64,000 nt of DNA from Microbacterium hydrocarbonoxydans (GTDB taxonomy: Bacteria > Actinomycetota > Actinomycetes > Actinomycetales > Microbacteriaceae). This document shows positions 1 through 8,630 of this stretch, piece by piece; the stretch's first letter is position 1, and the number at the start of each line of letters is the position of its first letter. The DNA lies in assembly GCF_900105205.1 (NCBI RefSeq), contig NZ_FNSQ01000005.1, forward strand, positions 1,736,001 to 1,800,000. Reading direction: 5' to 3'. The notes beneath the pieces are model-generated. The model worked only from the letters and a program-made list of their open reading frames with translations, did no database searches and had not been told where the DNA came from. The position numbers and the translations under genes are program-made.

Positions 1-585
1 CGGGGCGGTCGACACCCCGGACGCCTCCGCCTGAGCCCGCAGCCACCTCTCCGTCTCTCGCGGGTGGCGCAGCCGCACGATCACGAGATGCGGGTGCTCG
101 CTCGCGACCCCGGGCATCCGCTCCGACCACTTGTGCAGAGTTCTCGTCTGCCAGGCGATGATGTTCTCTTCGGGATCTCCCGAGAACATCCGCCAGATCG
201 GCTTCTCGACGTTGTCGTTGTAGATGCGGGTGCGCAGGATGCTGCGACCGAGCGTGCGCCGCAGAAGTCGCGAGCGGACCACCCGGTAGGGGTAGTCGAG
301 CCAGATCACGAGCTGCGCGCGCGGAGCGAGGATCTCGTCGGTGCCCTTGCTCGTGTACTGCCATTCGGTGACCCAACGGTCCTCCGCGGCGAAGGCGCGG
401 ACGTCGTCGAGGAACGCGGGACGAGGGATCCAGTTCTCGCCGTGGTACAGCGCGTCGATCTCGACGTGCCTGAGACCCCAGAGTTCGGCCACTCGCCGTG
501 CGAGTGTGGTCTTTCCCGATCCGGTCACCCCGGCGATGAGGACGCGCTCCGGCTGGAACGGCAGCGGATCGGCGGCGGAGGGCAT
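1..585 (-). CDS. P-loop nucleotide kinase / AAA-family ATPase, partial
   Basis: The gene reads leftwards from an ATG at 585 and has no stop before the window edge, so the C-terminus is missing; 195 codons are visible. A Walker A motif (GVTGSGKTT, residues 19-27) follows a short N-terminal extension, and the following WGLRHVEIDALYH segment resembles the substrate-binding start of adenylate-kinase-like proteins and the small 'topology modulation' (FlaR-like) P-loop family. An LDYP segment fits the second strand of that fold. It probably phosphorylates a small molecule or nucleotide; the substrate cannot be told from sequence. It is divergent from the DsbA-family gene, with about 50 bases between them. 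Confidence 0.75.
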   Translation of the reverse strand, partial: MPSAADPLPFQPERVLIAGVTGSGKTTLARRVAELWGLRHVEIDALYHGENWIPRPAFLDDVRAFAAEDRWVTEWQYTSKGTDEILAPRAQLVIWLDYPYRVVRSRLLRRTLGRSILRTRIYNDNVEKPIWRMFSGDPEENIIAWQTRTLHKWSERMPGVASEHPHLVIVRLRHPRETERWLRAQAEASGVSTAP

Positions 586-638
586 CCGAGAATCCTACTC
601 ACGGAATAGCTCATAGCCGCATGCGGTTGGATGGGAGT

Positions 639-1337
639 GTGACTGAAGCCATCTCGATCGACATCTGGTCCGACATCGCCTGCCCGTGGTGCTACATCGG
701 CAAGCGCAACCTCGAGAAGGGGCTCGAAGCGGTCTCCGCCGACGAGGACGCCCCGCAGGTGAACATCACCTTCCACTCGTTCGAGCTCTCGCCCGACACT
801 CCGGTCGACTTCGACGGCGATGAAGTCGACTTCCTCTCCGGACACAAGGGGATGCCGCGCGACCAGGTCGAGCAGATGCTCACGCACGTGACCGGTGTCG
901 CCGAGAACGCCGGACTCGAGTACCGGTTCGACCTCCTGCAGCACACGAACACGGTCAAGGCTCACGAGCTCCTGCACTTCGCGAAGCAGCAGGGCGTGCA
1001 GCACGAGATGGAGGAGCGGCTCATGTCCGCCTACTTCACCGAGGGCAAGCACGTCGGACGCATCGACGACCTGGTGGAGCTGGCCGCCGAGGTCGGGCTC
1101 AACCCGGACGACACCCGTGACGCGCTCGTGTCCTCCCGCCACCTGGCCGATGTGCGCCAGGACCAGGCGCAGGCGCAGGCCTACGGCATCCAGGGCGTCC
1201 CTTTCTTCGTGATCGACGGGCAGTACGGCATCAGCGGAGCCCAGCCGCCCACAGCATTCGAGAACGTGCTCCGCGACCTCTGGTCGAAGCGCGGCGAGAC
1301 CGGCGCCGAGGCGGCGCCGGAGGAAGCAACCGCCTAG
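639..1337 (+). CDS. DsbA/FrnE-family thiol-disulfide oxidoreductase
   Basis: Cytosolic thioredoxin-fold protein of the 2-hydroxychromene-2-carboxylate isomerase/DsbA group (FrnE type). The redox motif CPWC lies at residues 15-18, and the cis-proline segment (QGVPFFVIDGQYGISGAQ) is near the C-terminus, as in FrnE. There is no signal peptide, so a role in cytoplasmic redox homeostasis is more likely than periplasmic folding. I prefer the GTG at 639; an in-frame ATG at 621 would add six residues and neither has a clear ribosome site. The 3' end overlaps the converging glutathione peroxidase gene by four bases, placing two thiol-redox genes tail to tail. Confidence 0.85.
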   Translation: MTEAISIDIWSDIACPWCYIGKRNLEKGLEAVSADEDAPQVNITFHSFELSPDTPVDFDGDEVDFLSGHKGMPRDQVEQMLTHVTGVAENAGLEYRFDLLQHTNTVKAHELLHFAKQQGVQHEMEERLMSAYFTEGKHVGRIDDLVELAAEVGLNPDDTRDALVSSRHLADVRQDQAQAQAYGIQGVPFFVIDGQYGISGAQPPTAFENVLRDLWSKRGETGAEAAPEEATA

Positions 1338-1828
1338 CGGGTCAGCGCGGCTTCGATGGCCCCGACGATCTCGGGGTCGTTCGGCTTCTGCTTCGGGCGG
1401 AACCGGACGACCTCGCCGTCCGGCAGCACCAGGAACTTCTCGAAGTTCCACTCCACCTTGCCGGCCTTGCCGGCAGCATCCGGGGTCTCCCTCAGCGTCT
1501 TATAGAGGTCGGTGGCGTTGCGGCCGTTGACCTTGACCTTGTCGTTGATGGGGAAGGTGACGCCGTAGGTCGTGGAGCAGAACTCGAGGATCTGATCGAC
1601 GGAACCCGGCTCCTGACCGAAGAACTGGTTGCACGGGAAGCCCACGACGCTGAAGCCGCGATCACCGTACAGACGCTGCAGCTCCTCGAGCTGCTCGTAC
1701 TGCGGGGTCAGTCCGCACTTCGATGCGACGTTGACGACGAGCACCACATCTGCGCCCAGATCGTCGAGTGTCTTCTCGTTGCCTTCGGCGTCGGTGAAGG
1801 GGATGGAGCGGACGGAAGGATCGGTCAT
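1334..1828 (-). CDS. Glutathione peroxidase family protein (Cys type)
   Basis: Peroxidase of the BtuE/GPx family that reduces hydrogen peroxide and organic peroxides; actinobacterial members usually use thioredoxin rather than glutathione. The peroxidatic cysteine is C38 in NVASKCGLTPQYE. The other tetrad residues are visible as Gln72 (FFGQ), Trp127 and Asn128 (VEWNF). Cys66 and Cys84 are candidate resolving cysteines for a thioredoxin-dependent cycle. At 164 residues it is the usual length. The ATG at 1828 is chosen; a GTG two codons upstream is possible. It converges with the DsbA/FrnE-like gene and overlaps it by four bases. Confidence 0.92.
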   Translation of the reverse strand: MTDPSVRSIPFTDAEGNEKTLDDLGADVVLVVNVASKCGLTPQYEQLEELQRLYGDRGFSVVGFPCNQFFGQEPGSVDQILEFCSTTYGVTFPINDKVKVNGRNATDLYKTLRETPDAAGKAGKVEWNFEKFLVLPDGEVVRFRPKQKPNDPEIVGAIEAALTR

Positions 1829-1887
1829 ATGCACAGCTTAGGTCGATGCGCCGAGACCGGCTCCGTGTCTGGGAGAATGGAGGGGAC

Positions 1888-3042
1888 ATGACTCTCGCCA
1901 CCGCCTCTGCACGCTCCCTCACCATCGGCCCGATCGCTCTCGACGTGCCGGTCGTCCTCGCACCCATGGCGGGCATCACCAACACCGCATTCCGCAGGCT
2001 TTGCCGCGAGTACGGCGCAGGACTCTACGTGAGCGAGATGATCACCTCTCGCGCGCTGGTCGAGCGCAACGAGACGACGATGCGGCTCATCCGCCACCAC
2101 GAGTCGGAGACGCCTCGGTCCATCCAGCTCTACGGCGTCGACCCGTACACGATCTCCGAGGCCGTCCGCATCATCGTCGCCGAGGACCACGCCGATCACA
2201 TCGACCTGAACTTCGGCTGCCCGGTGCCCAAGGTCACCCGCAAGGGCGGGGGAGCGGCCCTGCCGTGGAAGAGCTCGCTGTTCTCGCAGATCGTGACGCA
2301 GGCCGTCAAGGCCGCAGGCGACGTGCCGCTCACCGTGAAGATGCGCAAGGGCATCGACCCCGATCACCTCACATTCCTCGACGCGGGTCGCGCTGCCGAG
2401 GACGCCGGGGTCTCGGCGATCGCGCTGCACGCCCGCACGGCGAGCGAGTTCTACTCGGGCTTCGCCGACTGGGACGCCATCGGCGAGCTCAAGCAGGCGG
2501 TCACGAGCGTGCCCGTGCTCGGGAACGGCGACATCTGGTCCGCCGACGACGCCGTCCGCATGATGCAGCAGACCGACTGCGACGGCGTCGTGGTCGGGCG
2601 AGGCTGCCTCGGCCGTCCCTGGCTGTTCGGCGAGCTCGCCGCGGCGTTCGGTGCGGAAGCGCACCCTGTCGATGCGACGCTCGGTTTCGTCGCGAACGCC
2701 TTCCGCCGCCACGCAGAGCTCCTGGTCGAGTTCTTCGAGGACGAGGATCGCGGATGCCGCGACGTCCGCAAGCACGTCGCCTGGTACTTCAAGGGCTACC
2801 CCGTCGGCGGTGACATCCGCACGGGCCTCGCCACGGCATCCAGCCTCGCGGAGATCGACGACCTGCTCGGCCAGCTCGACCACAGCGCTCCGTACCCCGG
2901 TGCGGACGCCGAGGGCCAGCGCGGTCGCTCTGGCCGTCCGAAGCGTCCGGCGCTGCCGGACAAGTGGCTGGAGTCGCGCGAGCTCGCGGCGTCGGCATCC
3001 GAGATGATGCGAGGGGCGGAGATCGAGAACAGTGGCGGTTGA
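1888..3042 (+). CDS. dusB: tRNA-dihydrouridine synthase (DusB type)
   Basis: Flavoenzyme that reduces uridine to dihydrouridine in the tRNA D-loop with NADPH. The FMN-binding APMAGITN motif is at residues 25-32, the catalytic cysteine is C111 in NFGCPVPKV, and the GNGDI and VGRGCLGRPW segments of the TIM barrel are intact. The ATG at 1888 is chosen because a GGAGGGG ribosome site lies just upstream, although the frame is open for 14 more codons. The 3' end overlaps the dgt start by 11 bases, so dusB, dgt and dnaG probably form one transcript, an arrangement common in actinobacteria. Confidence 0.93.
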   Translation: MTLATASARSLTIGPIALDVPVVLAPMAGITNTAFRRLCREYGAGLYVSEMITSRALVERNETTMRLIRHHESETPRSIQLYGVDPYTISEAVRIIVAEDHADHIDLNFGCPVPKVTRKGGGAALPWKSSLFSQIVTQAVKAAGDVPLTVKMRKGIDPDHLTFLDAGRAAEDAGVSAIALHARTASEFYSGFADWDAIGELKQAVTSVPVLGNGDIWSADDAVRMMQQTDCDGVVVGRGCLGRPWLFGELAAAFGAEAHPVDATLGFVANAFRRHAELLVEFFEDEDRGCRDVRKHVAWYFKGYPVGGDIRTGLATASSLAEIDDLLGQLDHSAPYPGADAEGQRGRSGRPKRPALPDKWLESRELAASASEMMRGAEIENSGG

Positions 3043-4426
3043 TCCCCAGGTGCACTCGGCGCGCGGGCGCTCGGACGGATACCACCCGCGCGACGCCGAA
3101 CGATTCTTCGCCGAGACCCATCGATCCGAACGCGACGACTTCGCTCGTGACCGCGCGCGCGTCCTCCACTCCGCCGCGCTGCGACGGCTGGCCGCCAAGA
3201 CGCAGGTGCTCAGCCCGGCGAGCACGGCCGACTTCGCCCGCAACCGACTGACGCACTCGCTCGAGGTCGCTCAGGTCGGACGCGAGCTCGCCACGGCGCT
3301 CGGCGTCTCGGCCGACGTGGTCGACACAGCCTGCCTCAGCCACGACCTCGGCCACCCGCCGTTCGGGCACAACGGCGAGCGGGCGCTCAACGAGTGGGCG
3401 GAGCCCATCGGCGGGTTCGAGGGCAACGCGCAGTCGCTGCGCATTCTGACGCGTCTCGAAGCCAAGGCGATCGACGACGACGGGCAGTCGGTCGGGCTCA
3501 ACCTGACCAGGGCGAGCCTGGACGCGACCTGCAAGTACCCCTGGACCGTCGACAGCCCGGTGCCCGATCCGGGAGGCCGCCTGAAGTTCGGCGTCTACCC
3601 GGAGGACGAGGCCGTGTTCCGGTGGATGCGTGAGGGAGCACCGGGCCGACTGCGGTGCATCGAGGCCGAGATCATGGACCTCTCCGACGACATCGGCTAC
3701 TCCGTGCACGACTTCGAGGACGCGATCGTCAACGGCTACGTCGACGTCGCAGGACTCTCGGATCCCCGCGAGCACGACGCTCTCATCGACCGCATCCAGC
3801 AGTGGGTCGGCTACGACTTCACCCGTGACGAGCTGGCCGACGCGCTGTACCGGCTCGCCTCGCAGCCGATGTGGCTGCAGTCGTTCGATCGCTCCCGGCA
3901 CGACCTCGCACGGCTCAAGAACCTGACGAGCGACTTCATCGGTCGCTTCGCCCGCGCGGCGGTGTCGGCGACGCGCGAGGCGTATGCGGGGTCCGCCCTC
4001 GTCCGCTATAACGCGCACGTCGTCGTGCCGCGTGTGGTCGAAGCCGAGATCGCAGTGCTCAAGGGCATCATGGGCCAGGCCATCGTGACCATCGACGCGC
4101 GCAAGGGCGTCTACAAGGAGCAGCGGCGCGTCCTGAAGCGGCTCGCCGAGGCTCTCTGGTCCACCGATGCGCTGTGGTCGGCGGGTGCTGATGTGCTGGA
4201 GCCCGCGTTCTCGGCGGACTTCGTCGCGGCGACCACCGACGCCGAGCGCGCTCGCGTCATCGTCGACCAGATCGCCAGCCTGACCGATCAGAGCGCGATC
4301 GACTGGCACAACCGCCTCGTCGGTGAGATCGACCCGGCCGAGGTCGGGATCTGGACCCCACGGCACGCGCGGCCCGGTGCTCGCCAGCACACGCCGCGGC
4401 AGGCGGTCGTCGAAGGAGCCGGCTGA
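3032..4426 (+). CDS. dgt: Deoxyguanosinetriphosphate triphosphohydrolase (HD domain)
   Basis: Metal-dependent dNTPase that hydrolyses dGTP, and probably other dNTPs, to the deoxynucleoside and tripolyphosphate. The HD-domain ligands are visible as H75 (NRLTHS) and H104-D105 ([16 protein letters not shown]). The N-terminal [17 protein letters not shown] segment is typical of dGTPases. At 464 residues it is somewhat shorter than the E. coli enzyme but usual for Gram-positive Dgt proteins. It starts with GTG inside the end of dusB, and its TGA overlaps the dnaG ATG (TGATG), which implies translational coupling and links dNTP control with primer synthesis. Confidence 0.93.
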   Translation: MAVDPQVHSARGRSDGYHPRDAERFFAETHRSERDDFARDRARVLHSAALRRLAAKTQVLSPASTADFARNRLTHSLEVAQVGRELATALGVSADVVDTACLSHDLGHPPFGHNGERALNEWAEPIGGFEGNAQSLRILTRLEAKAIDDDGQSVGLNLTRASLDATCKYPWTVDSPVPDPGGRLKFGVYPEDEAVFRWMREGAPGRLRCIEAEIMDLSDDIGYSVHDFEDAIVNGYVDVAGLSDPREHDALIDRIQQWVGYDFTRDELADALYRLASQPMWLQSFDRSRHDLARLKNLTSDFIGRFARAAVSATREAYAGSALVRYNAHVVVPRVVEAEIAVLKGIMGQAIVTIDARKGVYKEQRRVLKRLAEALWSTDALWSAGADVLEPAFSADFVAATTDAERARVIVDQIASLTDQSAIDWHNRLVGEIDPAEVGIWTPRHARPGARQHTPRQAVVEGAG

Positions 4427-6294
4427 TGCCTCGCATCCGCCAGGCCGACGTCGACGAGGTCAAGGCCCGCACGAACATCGCCGACATCGTCGGAGAGCGC
4501 GTCGCGCTCAAGTCCGCGGGAGTCGGGTCGCTCAAGGGCCTGTGCCCCTTCCACGACGAGAAGAGTCCGAGCTTCCACGTCCGGCCGCAGGTCGGCTACT
4601 ACCACTGCTTCGGATGCGGGGAGTCCGGCGACGTCTACTCGTTCCTGCGTGAGATGGACCACGTCAGCTTCACCGAGGCGGTCGAGCGGCTCGCCGGCCG
4701 CATCGGCTACTCGCTGCACTACGAAGACGGCGGCTCCGCTCCTGAGACGAGCGGCCGCAGCCGTCTGTATGCGGCGAACACGGCGGCCGCGGAGTACTTC
4801 CGCGCACAGCTGCTGACGGCGGATGCCGAGGCAGGGCGGCGCTTCCTCGGCGAACGCGGCTTCGACGCCGGCGCCGCCGCTCACTTCGGGGTCGGCTTCG
4901 CTCCGCGCGGCTGGGACAAGATGCTCAAGGCTCTCACCGCGCAGGGCTTCACCCGCGACGAGCTGAGCGCTGCCGGTCTCGTCTCGACCGGTCAACGCGG
5001 AGTCTACGACCGGTTCCGCGGCCGGCTGGTGTGGCCGATCCGCGACGTGTCCGGCCAGACGATCGGCTTCGGCGCGCGCAAGCTCTTCGACGACGACCAG
5101 GGGCCGAAGTACCTGAACACCCCCGAGACGCCGATCTACAAGAAGGCGCAGGTGCTCTACGGACTCGACCTCGCCAAACGCGACATCTCGCGCGGCGACC
5201 CTCGTCGGGTCGTGGTGGTCGAGGGGTACACCGACGTGATGGCCTGCCACCTGGCGGGGCTCACGACCGCGATCGCCACGTGCGGCACGGCGTTCGGGAC
5301 CGACCACATCAAGGTACTGCGCCGCGTCATGGGCGACGACAACGCCTCAGGCGAGGTCGTCTTCACGTTCGATGGCGATGAGGCCGGTCAGAAGGCCGCG
5401 CTGCGGGCGTTCACCGAGGACGACCGCTTCAATGCGCAGACCTTCGTGGCGGTCGCCCCTGACGGCCTCGACCCGTGCGACCTCCGGCTGCAGCGCGGCG
5501 ATGCGGCGGTGCGTTCGCTCATGGAGACGAAGCAGCCGATGTTCGAGTTCGCCATCGACCGCCGACTCGGAGGCTTCGACCTGTCGACGGTCGAAGGACG
5601 CGTGGGGGCGTTGCGCGCCGCCGCGCCGATCGTGGCGGAGATCCGCGACAGACTGCTGCGGCCCGGCTACGAGCGGGTGCTCGCGCGGCGACTCGGCATG
5701 GATCCGACCGAGGTGCACGGCGAGGTCGAGCGTGCCGCCCGTCAGGGCGGTCAGCAGTCGCGCCAGGAGACGAGTCGGCACGAGTCCGCCGCGGCCGACA
5801 CCGCCGGCGGCGTACCGGGGGTCGCTCCCGTGACGCTGGCGAGCCTGCCACGTACGGGCGATATGGCCGTCGAGCGCGACGCGCTGATGGGTGCCCTGCA
5901 GTACGGGCATCAGATCGATCAGACGTTGCTGACCCGGGCGCTCAGCGCTCCTTTCCGCACCCCGGGTCTGGATGCCGTGCGCGAGGCCGTGGCATCCGCA
6001 TCCGATCGCACCAGGGCCGGGTGGGTCACGGATGCCGTGAACTCGGTCCGCGAGCCTTACCGCTCGCTCGCCGGCGAGCTGCTGATGACGCCCTTCCCGG
6101 CGCGCAACGAGGAGGGGGCGGTCGCCTCCACCACCGACCTCGCCCGCCGACTGATCCTGCGCAGCCTCGAGCACGAGAAGCAGGAGCTCCTGGGCGCGGT
6201 CCAGCGAGTGCCGGCCGACTCCGACGGCGGACGCGCACTCCGGATGCGTCTGCGCGACATCGATGTGGAGCGTCAGCGGTTCACCGAGTCGTAA
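4426..6294 (+). CDS. dnaG: DNA primase
   Basis: Synthesises RNA primers for Okazaki fragments. The N-terminal zinc site is C40, H43, C61 and C64 ([11 protein letters not shown] ... CFGCGESGD). The TOPRIM core follows with VEGYTDVMA near residue 265 and the metal-binding FDGDEAGQ, both intact. A variable linker rich in Arg, Gln and Ala comes before a C-terminal domain that should contact the replicative helicase. At 622 residues the length is normal. The start overlaps the dgt stop codon. It is the last gene of the dusB-dgt-dnaG group; 36 bases separate it from the next ABC ATPase gene. Confidence 0.96.
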   Translation: MPRIRQADVDEVKARTNIADIVGERVALKSAGVGSLKGLCPFHDEKSPSFHVRPQVGYYHCFGCGESGDVYSFLREMDHVSFTEAVERLAGRIGYSLHYEDGGSAPETSGRSRLYAANTAAAEYFRAQLLTADAEAGRRFLGERGFDAGAAAHFGVGFAPRGWDKMLKALTAQGFTRDELSAAGLVSTGQRGVYDRFRGRLVWPIRDVSGQTIGFGARKLFDDDQGPKYLNTPETPIYKKAQVLYGLDLAKRDISRGDPRRVVVVEGYTDVMACHLAGLTTAIATCGTAFGTDHIKVLRRVMGDDNASGEVVFTFDGDEAGQKAALRAFTEDDRFNAQTFVAVAPDGLDPCDLRLQRGDAAVRSLMETKQPMFEFAIDRRLGGFDLSTVEGRVGALRAAAPIVAEIRDRLLRPGYERVLARRLGMDPTEVHGEVERAARQGGQQSRQETSRHESAAADTAGGVPGVAPVTLASLPRTGDMAVERDALMGALQYGHQIDQTLLTRALSAPFRTPGLDAVREAVASASDRTRAGWVTDAVNSVREPYRSLAGELLMTPFPARNEEGAVASTTDLARRLILRSLEHEKQELLGAVQRVPADSDGGRALRMRLRDIDVERQRFTES

Positions 6295-6330
6295 CGGCGG
6301 CAGCCGGACGCGGCAGGGCAGGATGGAGGA

Positions 6331-7104
6331 ATGTTCTCCCGGCCCGAATCGACCAACGCGATCGACAGCTCCGACCTGGTCATCGACCGGATCGGGCACA
6401 GCGGACCGACCCGCGCCATCGACGGCGTGAGCTTCACCCTCGCGCCCGGTGGGCTGATCTGCGTCGCCGGTCCTACGGGGTCGGGCAAGTCCACGCTGGT
6501 CGCCGCCCTCGCAGGATCCACCGATCCGTCGGTGCGCGTGGTGGGCGGCACCGCACAGGTCTGCGGTGTCGACATCCGGCGGCCAGGACGCAAGCACCGC
6601 CTGCTGACCTATCGCACCGGCTTCGTCCCCCAGGGAGCGGGCGCCGATCTGCCGCCCCAGCTCACCGTGAACGAGGTCATCGCGGAGCCCATCCTCATCC
6701 GCGAGAAGCGGGTCAACACGAAGGCCCTCTCGATCAGGGTCGCGACCCTTCTCGACGAGCTGCACCTGCCGCTGGGCACGGCCGCCAAGTTCCCGTACGA
6801 GCTGAGCGCGGGGATGCGACAGCGGGTGGCGATCGCCCGGTCGTTCGTGCTCGAACCTCGCGTCCTCATCGCCGACGAGATCCTCGCCAACCTCGATCTC
6901 GAGGTCAGGCCCGTCGTCTTCGACGCCATCACCCGCCGCCGCAAGGAGCAGGGGATGGGGGCGCTGCTGGTGACGAACGACGCCGACTTCATCCGCGAGC
7001 TGAACGCCGAGACGCTCATGCTGCGGGGCGGCCATGTGGTGGCGCGCGGGGTCGGCAAGGACCTGCTCTGGGTGCCGAACGCAGAGGCCGATTCACAGCA
7101 CTGA
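6331..7104 (+). CDS. Lone ABC transporter ATP-binding protein
   Basis: Single ABC ATPase domain of 257 residues with no permease nearby. Walker A is GPTGSGKST (47-55), the Q-loop glutamine is Q101, the signature is LSAGM (158-162) and Walker B ends in the catalytic glutamate of VLIADE (178-183). The D-loop is NLD. At the switch (H-loop) position the sequence reads VTND, so N216 replaces the usual histidine. A GGAGGA ribosome site precedes the ATG. By sequence it is closest to the oligopeptide/nickel or lipoprotein-export ATPases; the partner membrane protein must be encoded elsewhere. It is followed by tRNA-Asn. Confidence 0.85.
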   Translation: MFSRPESTNAIDSSDLVIDRIGHSGPTRAIDGVSFTLAPGGLICVAGPTGSGKSTLVAALAGSTDPSVRVVGGTAQVCGVDIRRPGRKHRLLTYRTGFVPQGAGADLPPQLTVNEVIAEPILIREKRVNTKALSIRVATLLDELHLPLGTAAKFPYELSAGMRQRVAIARSFVLEPRVLIADEILANLDLEVRPVVFDAITRRRKEQGMGALLVTNDADFIRELNAETLMLRGGHVVARGVGKDLLWVPNAEADSQH

Positions 7105-7165
7105 GCGCTCGTTCTGGCGACACGCCCGATGTGCGCCCCGTGTCACGAGCACGCGCGGGAGTTTG

Positions 7166-7172
7166 CTAGGAT
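7166..7172 (+). promoter_or_regulatory. Putative -10 element of the tRNA-Asn promoter
   Basis: The hexamer TAGGAT (7167-7172, within CTAGGATT) lies about 30 bases upstream of the mature tRNA 5' end. No convincing -35 element is visible. Confidence 0.4.
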
Positions 7173-7201
7173 TGACGAGTTGCCCGCGCAGCGGAGCACA
7201 T

Positions 7202-7277
7202 TCCTCGGTAGCTCAATTGGCAGAGCAGCCGGCTGTTAACCGGCAGGTTCTTGGTTCGAGTCCAAGCCGGGGAGCCA
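7202..7277 (+). tRNA. tRNA-Asn (anticodon GTT)
   Basis: A complete cloverleaf can be drawn by eye. The acceptor arms TCCTCGG and CCGGGGA pair with one T-G wobble; the anticodon loop is CTGTTAA, giving anticodon GTT for asparagine; the T-arm contains GGTTCGAGTCC. The 3' CCA is encoded in the DNA (7275-7277). A strong intrinsic terminator follows four bases later. Confidence 0.97.
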
Positions 7278-7280
7278 ATA

Positions 7281-7320
7281 CCCCCGGCCTTCTTCGGAAG
7301 GCCGGGGGTTTTCCCTTTTC
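7281..7320 (+). terminator. Intrinsic terminator after tRNA-Asn
   Basis: A perfect 12-base stem (7281-7292 with 7297-7308) closed by a TTCG tetraloop is followed by a T-rich tract (TTTTCCCTTTTC). It ends the tRNA-Asn transcript. Confidence 0.92.
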
Positions 7321-7340
7321 GGCACTTTTCGCCCCGGATA

Positions 7341-7376
7341 CGAAGAAGGCCCCGCCGGTCGGCGAGGCCTTCTTCG
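7341..7376 (-). terminator. Hairpin terminator after the lipoprotein gene
   Basis: An 11-base inverted repeat, CGAAGAAGGCC with GGCCTTCTTCG, separated by 14 bases lies just beyond the stop codon of the minus-strand lipoprotein gene (stop at 7390). There is no long T tract, so it may be a weak or bidirectional terminator. Confidence 0.65.
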
Positions 7377-7389
7377 ATGCAGACTCAGA

Positions 7390-7905
7390 TCACTTGGCTG
7401 CGCCCTTGAGCGAGCCGGTCGTCTGGCCGGCCGGGTCGAAGATGATGCACTGGATGACGCGGTCGTTCAGACCTTCCCAGGTGTCCTTCGTGGGGGCGAT
7501 CGTGGTGACGTTCAGCGTGGACGCGTCGTAGGCCACTCCGACGAACGAGGTGTACGCATCGCCGATGCACTCCTGCGACGCCGCGTCGACGTCTTCTTCG
7601 GAGAAGTCTCCATCGTCCATCGTGATCTCGTAGTACACCTCCTGGTCGTGCGCCTCGGCACACGGGACCACGTCGATGTCCTCGAGCAGGCCGGTCGCGC
7701 TCTCCATGATGCAGTCGCCGAGCTTGAGCGAGAAGATGTCGATGTTCGCGCTCTCCGTCACCTCGCCGGTCTCCTCATCGCGGTCGGCGTCTCCCGAGCC
7801 ACCGCCCAGAATGCCGTTCAGCGCGCTACAACCGGTCAATGCGACCGACAGCGCCACAGCAGAACCTGCCAGCGCCAGTGCGCGTCGCGTGCGCAGCTTC
7901 ATCAT
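7390..7905 (-). CDS. Secreted lipoprotein with septum-formation-like domain
   Basis: A 171-residue precursor with a basic start, a hydrophobic stretch and a lipobox LTGC that places the lipidated cysteine at residue 26. A Gly/Asp/Glu-rich linker leads to a domain with LKLGDCI, VPCAEAHDQEVY and two later cysteines (ECIGD, QCIIF). This arrangement resembles the actinobacterial septum-formation domain (Septum_form), a small extracytoplasmic fold likely held by two disulfides. It should be anchored to the outer face of the membrane. Function is not established; a cell-envelope role is an inference. A strong GGGAGGGG ribosome site supports the ATG at 7905. Confidence 0.75.
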   Translation of the reverse strand: MMKLRTRRALALAGSAVALSVALTGCSALNGILGGGSGDADRDEETGEVTESANIDIFSLKLGDCIMESATGLLEDIDVVPCAEAHDQEVYYEITMDDGDFSEEDVDAASQECIGDAYTSFVGVAYDASTLNVTTIAPTKDTWEGLNDRVIQCIIFDPAGQTTGSLKGAAK

Positions 7906-8020
7906 GATCGTCCCCTCCCAGAGCCTCTTGGTGCGAGATATCGATATCCCGCCTCGAGAACGCTATCCGTCGCGGAGTCTGTGACGCAACTCGGAGAACA
8001 CTGTGATCGCGCTGGGAGTG

Positions 8021-8587
8021 TCAGCCCTCGAGGTCGTCGACCCCGGGCAGCCAGCTCGCACCGGGCTTGCCCCAGCCGCGCTTCTTCGCGATCTTCTGCA
8101 CGGTCTTCCAGTCGCGGTCCGACAGCCGGTCGATGTAGAGGATGCCGTCGAGGTGGTCGAACTCGTGCTGCATGATCCGCGCGCGCCAGCCGTCGACCGC
8201 GATCTCGACGGGCTTCCCCTCGAGATCGATCCCGGCCACCCGGACGCGCTCCGAGCGGCGCAGCGGGAACCGCTCGCCCGGGAACGAGAGGCACCCCTCG
8301 GACTCGAGGTCGTCGTCGGGCTCGCCCGGCTCCAGCGGCACCATCCAGAGCTCGGGGTTGATGATCACGCCTCGCCACGGCTGGTCGTCGTCGTCGACAT
8401 ACGCGTAGGTGTAGATGCGCAGCGGGACACCGACCTGTGGTGCGGCGAGCCCCACCCCCGGCGCGGTGTCCATGGTCTCGAACATGTCGGAGACGAGGGT
8501 GCGGATGTCGTCGGAGATGTCCTCGACGAGGGAAGCGGGGGAGTGCAGGACGGGGTCGCCCATGATGCGAATAGGAAGAACAGCCAC
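8021..8587 (-). CDS. def: Peptide deformylase
   Basis: Removes the N-formyl group from nascent proteins. The three family motifs are complete: GVGLAAPQ (44-51), EGCLS with metal-ligand C99, and QHEFDHLDG with H141, catalytic E142 and H145. At 188 residues it is slightly longer than the E. coli enzyme; the C-terminal tail ends in GASWLPGVDDLEG. It starts with GTG. It diverges from the DMT transporter gene, with 43 bases between the start codons. Confidence 0.97.
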   Translation of the reverse strand: MAVLPIRIMGDPVLHSPASLVEDISDDIRTLVSDMFETMDTAPGVGLAAPQVGVPLRIYTYAYVDDDDQPWRGVIINPELWMVPLEPGEPDDDLESEGCLSFPGERFPLRRSERVRVAGIDLEGKPVEIAVDGWRARIMQHEFDHLDGILYIDRLSDRDWKTVQKIAKKRGWGKPGASWLPGVDDLEG

Positions 8588-8618
8588 GCCATAACCCTAC
8601 TCGGCGCGTATCGCCGGG

Positions 8619-8624
8619 TAGGGT
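8619..8624 (+). promoter_or_regulatory. -10 element for a probable leaderless transcript
   Basis: TAGGGT ends six bases before the GTG start codon at 8631. With normal -10 to start-site spacing, transcription would begin at or next to the GTG, giving a leaderless mRNA. No ribosome site is needed or seen. Confidence 0.45.
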
Positions 8625-8630
8625 CGTAGG

